The notes under the pieces are model-generated. The model was not told the origin of the DNA, made no database searches, and saw nothing but the letters and a program-made list of their open reading frames with translations. Made by a program: the position numbers and the translations under genes. Below, piece after piece: positions 7,332-11,120 of a stretch of 11,120 nt of DNA. Numbering within the stretch: the first letter of the stretch is position 1; every line of letters begins with the position of its first letter. The stretch comes from Larix sibirica. Its lineage: Eukaryota; Streptophyta; Pinopsida; Pinales; Pinaceae. The stretch is from the NCBI GenBank assembly GCA_004151065.3, contig NWUY0303896529.1, positions 1-11,120 on the forward strand, read 5' to 3'.

Positions 7332-8018
7332 AAAGGTTATCACTACCTTAGACACAGCAAATATAGAAACTGCATTGTCTGGTGGTCTCAGTTTATCCTA
7401 TCGCACTCTATCTTATTTCAAGAAAGCTTGCCACAACCTTAGCCCGAGGCAAAAAATTATATTGCCCCAACAAACGTTTCATCTGCCTACAGATTCTTCT
7501 CCATATCTCTACAAAATAAACACATTAAATTCACACTGCAAGCATCGCAGCAGAAATTAAACGAGCCACATTTAGAGGATAAAGGTTTCATGCGAGTATT
7601 TGGGCCACCATTTATCTTATCTTTTTGATCATTTTTGTTTTTGTTTCAGTTGGAATTGTTAGAATATTAGATTTATGTTGTTGAATTTGAACAATCCAGA
7701 TGTAATAGAATTTGAGAGGGTTAAATTTATTTCTGCAATCAAAAATGAAATTTGAATCATAAAAAGAACAATTTCACAACCTTTTTAAATCATAATATTA
7801 CATTTTAAAATCATAAAACAACATTTCACTGCATTTTTGCCAAAATTCCAGACCATATTAATTAGAAAATTTCAAGTTTAAATAACTCCTAAATTAAATC
7901 TTAATCTCTACATTTAGAACACTTAATCTGTGTTTTAAACTTTGTAAAACGAAGGTTAGTGTTCAATTTTCCATCATGATTCATGGATACCAACAACCAC
8001 ATTTGCAAGACCTCGAAA

Positions 8019-8096
8019 ATCAAGAAGTCCACACAACCCTATTGAATTTCTGTGGGATCAAGAAGTCCACACAACCCTATTGAATTTCTGTGGGAT
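8019..8096 (+). repeat. 38-bp perfect tandem duplication
   Basis: Units 8019-8056 and 8057-8094 (start ATCAAGAAGTCCACACAACC) are identical, so the duplication is recent. It sits inside an older repeat: GGATACCAACAACCACATTT near 7984 resembles GGATACCAACCGCCACATCT near 8093. Confidence 0.9.
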
Positions 8097-8270
8097 ACCA
8101 ACCGCCACATCTGCAAAACATGCAAAACCTAAAAGTGCAGAGCCCGACATGGCAGCGATGTTTCAGAAGAAATTCGAACAAAAGAAAATTCAGAAAATGG
8201 AGCATTCAAAGAACACAAGTTGATGTAGTACCAATTTGGCTTAGTCAAATATGCATATCCTATAAGAAAA

Positions 8271-8387
8271 TCCGTGATATCAATGAGATATTTGTGGCTT
8301 CATAAAACTGAATCCGTGATATCAATGATATATTTGTGGTTTCATAAAACTGAATCCGTGATATCAATGATGTATTTGTGGCTTCAA
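8271..8387 (+). repeat. 42-bp tandem repeat, nearly three copies
   Basis: Units begin TCCGTGATATCAATGA at 8271, 8313 and 8355; the third is cut short near 8387. Copies differ at only a few bases (GAGATA, GATATA, GATGTA; GGCTTC, GGTTTC, GGCTTC). The period divides by three, so a + strand frame reads through all copies (consensus ISMxYLWxHKTESV), but no promoter or known domain supports a gene. Confidence 0.9.
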
Positions 8388-8432
8388 CTTGGAAGAAGGG
8401 TGCAACTTGCAAGTGAGCACGCCATCATATTA

Positions 8433-8452
8433 TTTCCAATTACAATTGGAAA
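8433..8452. repeat. 9-bp inverted repeat at the edge of the 128-bp duplication
   Basis: TTTCCAATT (8433-8441) and AATTGGAAA (8444-8452) form a perfect hairpin with a two-base spacer. The right arm is exactly the start of the 128-bp repeat unit, so the left arm lies just outside the duplication. Confidence 0.8.
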
Positions 8453-8787
8453 GCCTCAATTAAAACTAGTTCGAGATGCACCCAAACAAAGGAATAATCC
8501 ATTCTAGGTGTGTCAAGCACTATTATGAGGTTATCACCCTAACTTGGGATTAATGACTTTATGTTTCTAGTAATTGGAAAGCCTCAATTAAAACTAGTTC
8601 GAGATACACCCAAACAAAGGAATAATCCATTCTAGGTGTGTCAAGCACTATTATGAGGTTGGGATTAATGACTGTGTTTCTAGTTCACATGAGGTTATCA
8701 CCCTAACTTGGGATTAATGACTTTGTGTTTCTAGTTCACATGAGGTTATCACCCTAACTTGGGATTAATGACTTTGTGTTTCTAGTC
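8444..8787 (+). repeat. Nested tandem repeats: 128-bp and 51-bp units
   Basis: A 128-bp unit (8444-8571, starting AATTGGAAAGCCTCAATT) is repeated from 8572. The second copy lacks about 13 bp (TATCACCCTAACT) and a few more bases near its end. The tail of the unit is then repeated as a 51-bp module starting CACATGAGGTTATCACCC at 8686 and at 8737, the second ending near 8787. The copies are almost identical, so the expansion is young. No coding potential is seen. Confidence 0.9.
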
Positions 8788-8813
8788 CACCTTGTTTTGA
8801 GGGATGAGTATGT

Positions 8814-8944
8814 TTTGGTAATGTTTGAAGGAGTGATAGGGAGCCTAATACTTTTATTATGTCCTTAGACATAATAGTGTTTGGTAATGTTTGAAGGAGT
8901 GATAGGGAGCCTAATACATTTATTATGTCCGTAGACATAATAGT
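8814..8944 (+). repeat. 66-bp tandem duplication, each unit with a hairpin
   Basis: Units 8814-8879 and 8880-8944 start TTTGGTAATGTTTGAAGGAG and differ at only a few bases. Each carries a perfect 9-bp inverted repeat, TATTATGTC ... GACATAATA, with a four-base loop (8855-8876 and 8921-8942). Confidence 0.9.
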
Positions 8945-9084
8945 GATGAGGTCTTTATATTACTTTGTATGTGTAATGGGTCAATTTTTAGAAACCCTAA
9001 TGTTTTTGTTTGTTTCAAATTTCTATTATTAAATTCAATTTTGTTAAAAATGTTTTATTTGGGTTTAAAATGGTTTTGTGGTGT
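8945..9084. other. AT-rich junction upstream of the Copia remnant
   Basis: No gag, zinc knuckle, primer-binding site or LTR is recognisable here, although those should precede the protease of an intact Copia element. The left edge of the element is taken as about 9085 only because the first family-like residues appear there. Confidence 0.4.
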
Positions 9085-9366
9085 CGAGTTCAGCCTTGGA
9101 TTTTGGGATGTGTATTTGGCTTTGACAAGTATATAGCACAACATATCAAATGACACTACACAAAGAATGATTTTATGAATATGAAAAATACGACGGTGAT
9201 AATGTTCTTCTAGGAGATGATTCATTGACTAAGATTGTCGTTCGAGGTAAAGTTTGATTGATACTAAAAGATGGAAGGATAGAAACTATTCTAGGGGTGT
9301 TGCATACTCTAGGTTTGGCTCGAAACCTAATATATGTCGGCAAGATCAGAAATGCATGTGCGTAGT
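9085..9366 (+). pseudogene. Copia protease remnant and GAG-pre-integrase domain
   Basis: In the family, the aspartic protease cuts the Gag-Pol polyprotein. A plausible protease remnant is FDKYIAQHI (about 9121-9147), where LDSGAxxHM is expected; the Asp (9124-9126) is kept but the following Ser-Gly is not, so activity is unlikely. After a frame change the better preserved part reads YDGDNVLLGDDSLTKIVVRGKV (9189-9254), a stop, and then LKDGRIETILGVLHTLGLARNLIYVGKIRN (about 9264-9353). This is the GDG...V...VLHVPxLxxNLLSVGKL signature that precedes integrase. The gag zinc knuckle that should lie upstream is absent. Confidence 0.75.
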
Positions 9367-9441
9367 CTATATTTGAGATATATTCATGTAAAATGGTACA
9401 AGGAGCGATAGTACTGATGAGAGGAGTTTGAATTGGAATAT

Positions 9442-9501
9442 TGTGAATACAATCTTTCCTGAACCCAATGGATGTGTGAATACAATCTTCCCTGAACCCA
9501 A
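9442..9501 (+). repeat. 33-bp tandem duplication inside the Copia remnant
   Basis: TGTGAATACAATCTTTCCTG at 9442 recurs as TGTGAATACAATCTTCCCTG at 9475. The 33-bp period is in frame. It lies between the GAG-pre-integrase motif and the integrase zinc-binding region, where the LWHxRLGH segment would be expected, and that segment is not recognisable. Confidence 0.85.
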
Positions 9502-10429
9502 CAACACATTGTTGAAAAAGGTCTTCATGGTATGCACTTCAAAGGTATGGTCGAAGGTCTACTTGATTGTTCTTTAGAAGTAGACTTATGTGAACATTCT
9601 ATTTATGGAAAACAGAGTCATGTAAGTTTCACAAGGGCCAAAGAAATACTGGAGTTAATACATAGTGATGATGTGTTTGGACTAGTACTAGTCCCTTCAC
9701 TAGGGGGATCCTAGTATTATGTTTTTTTCATAGATGATTCCTCAAAAAAATACATTGTATTTTTTTGAGGAATAAATTTGAGGTTTTTGAAAGGTTCCAA
9801 GAATTCAAAGCCCTTGTAGAAAATCAAACTAGTAGAAAAATCAAGGTGCTTAGAAATGATAATGAAGGATAATTTTGTAACAAGTCATTTGACCAATTCT
9901 GCAGACAACACGGTATAGCTTGATTAAACAGAACTCCATAAATGCCTCAATAGAATGGCGTTGCAGAAAGAATGAATAGAACATTGTTGGAAAAAGAAAG
10001 GAGCATGTGTAGTGGTGCACATATTGCACAAGAATTTTGGCCAGAAGTAATCGACACAACATGTTACTTGGCGAATTGGTCATCGTCGACAAGACTTCAT
10101 ATGAGGCATGGGTTGGGGAAAGGCCCTCTCTTGCACATCCCAGAGACTTTGGGTGTGATGCCTTTGTGCATGTCCCAAAGGATAAAAGAAACAAACTTGA
10201 TAGCAAGTTTGAGAAATGCATATTCATCATGTACAAAGATGGAGTGAAAGGTTATAAGTTGTGGAATTTGGTCACAATGACTACAATTTATAGTAATGTG
10301 ATCTTCAAAGAAGTCAGAGGTACTTTCAAGATTGAAGAGGATAAAAGAGAAAATGAACCAGAAAAGCTAGAGTTTGAATGGAATGACGAAAGTCATGATT
10401 TAGATGAGTTGATTGAATCTGACGAATAG
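9502..10429 (+). pseudogene. Copia integrase remnant (three frames) with acidic tail
   Basis: Integrase inserts the element's DNA into the genome. Frame A (9502-9768) reads HIVEKGL, EGLLDCSLEVDLCEHSIYGK (the second zinc-ligand pair is CEHS, so one Cys is lost), ELIHSDD (first catalytic Asp, 9667-9669), then GGS*YYVFFIDDSSKKYIVFF*. Frame B (9771 to about 10080) reads NKFEVFERFQEFKALVENQT, RNDNEG* (second Asp, 9858-9860), GIA*LNRTP*MPQ*NGVAERMNRT (the catalytic Glu is kept at 9966-9968) and FWPEVIDTTCYLAN. Frame C (about 10085-10429) reads KTSYEAWVGERPSLAHPRDFGC, HVPKDKRNKLDSKFEKCIFI and KGYKLWN, then an acidic tail. Stops lie at 9712, 9766, 9870, 9921, 9939, 9951 and 10427. All three DDE residues survive but the frame is broken, so it is inactive. 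Confidence 0.93.
9737..9773. repeat. Perfect 17-bp inverted repeat with 3-base loop in integrase
   Basis: ATTCCTCAAAAAAATAC (9737-9753) and GTATTTTTTTGAGGAAT (9757-9773) are exact reverse complements around ATT. The hairpin spans the point where the integrase reading frame shifts and contains the TGA stop at 9766-9768. Confidence 0.95.
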
Positions 10430-10444
10430 GCGGAATAGCATATT

Positions 10445-11120
10445 TTGATTGTTAGGAGGTCTGGTCAAGCAAAGCAACAACATGAAAGCTACAGTCCATC
10501 AGATTTTCGCTTTGCTTTTGCATTAACTATCATAGAAGAGGATCCTAGGTCAGTAAAGGAAGCAATCAACCTGATAGAGGGTAAACTATGGAAAAAGGCC
10601 ATGGAAGAAGAAATGGAGTTCTTACGAAATAATGAAACATGGGATTTGATCACGTTTCCAAATGGAAGGAAACTTGTCGATAATAAGTGATATTTTGAAG
10701 TCGATAGAGCTTACTTTTATGAGATCTTCTCTCCTGTTGCAAAGTTAACTTCCATTAGTGTGCTAATGTCTTTAGTTGCAACATTTTCTCTTGAAATAGA
10801 ACATATGGACGTGGAGACAACATTTTTTTATTGTGATTTTGAAGAAGAAATTTATATGAAGCAACATGAAGGATTCACAATGAAAGGGGAAAAGGAGTTG
10901 GTCTGCAAGCTCAAGAAGTCTCTTTATGGTCTGAAGCAATCACCCAAGATGTGGTACTAGAAGTTTCATATGTATATCCAACAGTTGGGTTTTGTTAGAA
11001 GTTAGGCTGATGACTGTGTGTATAGCAAGATAGTTGGTCATCATTTTATATATGTAATTTTATATATCGACTATATGTTGTTGGTAGGAAACAACATGGA
11101 TCTGATCAAGGAGGTGAAAC
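10445..11120 (+). pseudogene. Copia reverse transcriptase remnant, truncated by the window edge
   Basis: RT copies the element's RNA into DNA. In one frame the sequence gives DPRSVKEAINLIEGKLWKKAMEEEMEFLRNNETWDLI (10541-10651), the RVT_2 start P..y.eAl....W..AM..E...L..N.TW.Lv. It then reads GRKLVDNK followed by TGA (10688-10690), and EIFSPVAKLTSISVLMSLVATF. Next is HMDVETTFFYCDFEEEIYMKQHEGF (first catalytic Asp, 10808-10810), and VCKLKKSLYGLKQSPKMWY with TAG at 10958-10960. It ends with GFVRS*ADDCVYSKIVGHHFIYVILYIDYMLLVGNNMD. The YVDD box is YIDY (11063-11074). The YKARLVAKG segment is missing between 10690 and 10715. The upstream stops at 10427-10438 separate it from integrase. Confidence 0.95.

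Larger units (their letters stand above)
6696..8018. other. Non-coding region with local duplications, no gene recognised
   Basis: No open frame here resembles a known protein. Overlapping open frames at 7158-7442 and 7315-7560 exist, but they run through a tandem duplication and have no motif. The part from about 7610 to 7980 is AT-rich. Local duplications (28-bp and 86-bp) are listed separately. Confidence 0.4.
9085..11120 (+). mobile_element. Decayed Ty1/Copia LTR retrotransposon, 5' part missing, runs off the right edge
   Basis: Polyprotein domains occur in the Copia order protease, GAG-pre-integrase, integrase, reverse transcriptase, which excludes Ty3/Gypsy (where integrase follows RT). 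Motifs seen: LLGDD...NLIYVGK (9189-9350), CEHSIYGK and HSDD (about 9595-9672), DNEG (9858-9869), NGVAERMNRT (9954-9983), YEAWVGERPSLAHPRDFGC (about 10098-10153), FSPVAKLTS (about 10720), LKKSLYGLKQSPKMWY (about 10910-10957) and YIDYML (11063-11080). There are many stops and at least two frame changes. No gag, 5' LTR or primer-binding site is visible upstream; the 3' end lies outside the window. Confidence 0.95.

Noticed and set aside
7158-7560. Two overlapping + strand open frames
   Set aside because: They cross an 86-bp duplication with indels, have no recognisable domain and no promoter or splice support.
8149-8223. Small ORF starting MAAMFQKKF, rich in Lys and Gln
   Set aside because: Only 24 codons, no homology I can name, and no transcription signals nearby; probably chance.
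8019-8387. CRISPR-like array
   Set aside because: Units are contiguous tandem copies without unique spacers, in a plant nuclear context.
9850-10236. 128-codon minus-strand open frame
   Set aside because: It overlaps the Copia integrase, whose family motifs on the + strand are unambiguous. The minus frame is a shadow.

Overview
This window looks like nuclear DNA of a land plant. The evidence is the 3' half of a eukaryotic type II (serine-like) tRNA gene with a Pol III terminator, a plant-type L1/LINE whose ORF1 matches the DUF4283 plus zinc-knuckle pattern, a Ty1/Copia element, and a plant telo-box. Dense decayed retrotransposons, AT-rich spacers and no intact host protein gene suggest a large, repeat-rich genome. 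A gymnosperm is possible, but the sequence alone does not settle that.

Layout. Positions 1-33 are the 3' end of a tRNA gene, with its T-run terminator at 39-45. From about 413 to 3090 lies one decayed LINE on the + strand: ORF1 (DUF4283-like domain, then a ruined zinc knuckle), then ORF2 (endonuclease, linker, first part of the reverse transcriptase). The homology stops just after the RT motif that normally reads IKLIPK. The catalytic half of RT and everything 3' of it are missing, the opposite of ordinary 5' truncation of LINEs. Positions 3091-4654 are AT-rich and unassigned. Around 4655-5092 there is a TATA-like box, a pyrimidine-rich leader, an ATG and a GT-AG intron candidate. Conceptual splicing gives a 62-residue reading frame that includes a 14-residue tandem repeat. 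This is either a small gene or the promoter/leader of an old LTR element.

Positions 5756-6700 hold a short telomere-type tract with a telo-box and a less AT-rich segment, followed by weak exon-like signals. From 5843 to 8944 the noncoding sequence contains many independent local tandem duplications (periods 28 to 128 bp, with 42 bp in triplicate). Nothing else there is recognisable.

From about 9085 to the window end lies a decayed Ty1/Copia polyprotein on the + strand: protease remnant, GAG-pre-integrase, integrase core, linker, and the first part of the reverse transcriptase. It lacks a visible 5' LTR, primer-binding site and gag. It carries many stops, at least two frame changes, an internal deletion in RT and a damaged YVDD motif, so it cannot be autonomous. 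A perfect 17-bp inverted repeat sits exactly at one of its frame changes.

The genes here do not work together as a system. The only part likely to be functional is the tRNA gene. I did not find a convincing new biological system. The best leads are the two-exon candidate at 4786-5092, the tandem-duplication-rich interval, and the palindrome-associated frameshift in the Copia integrase.
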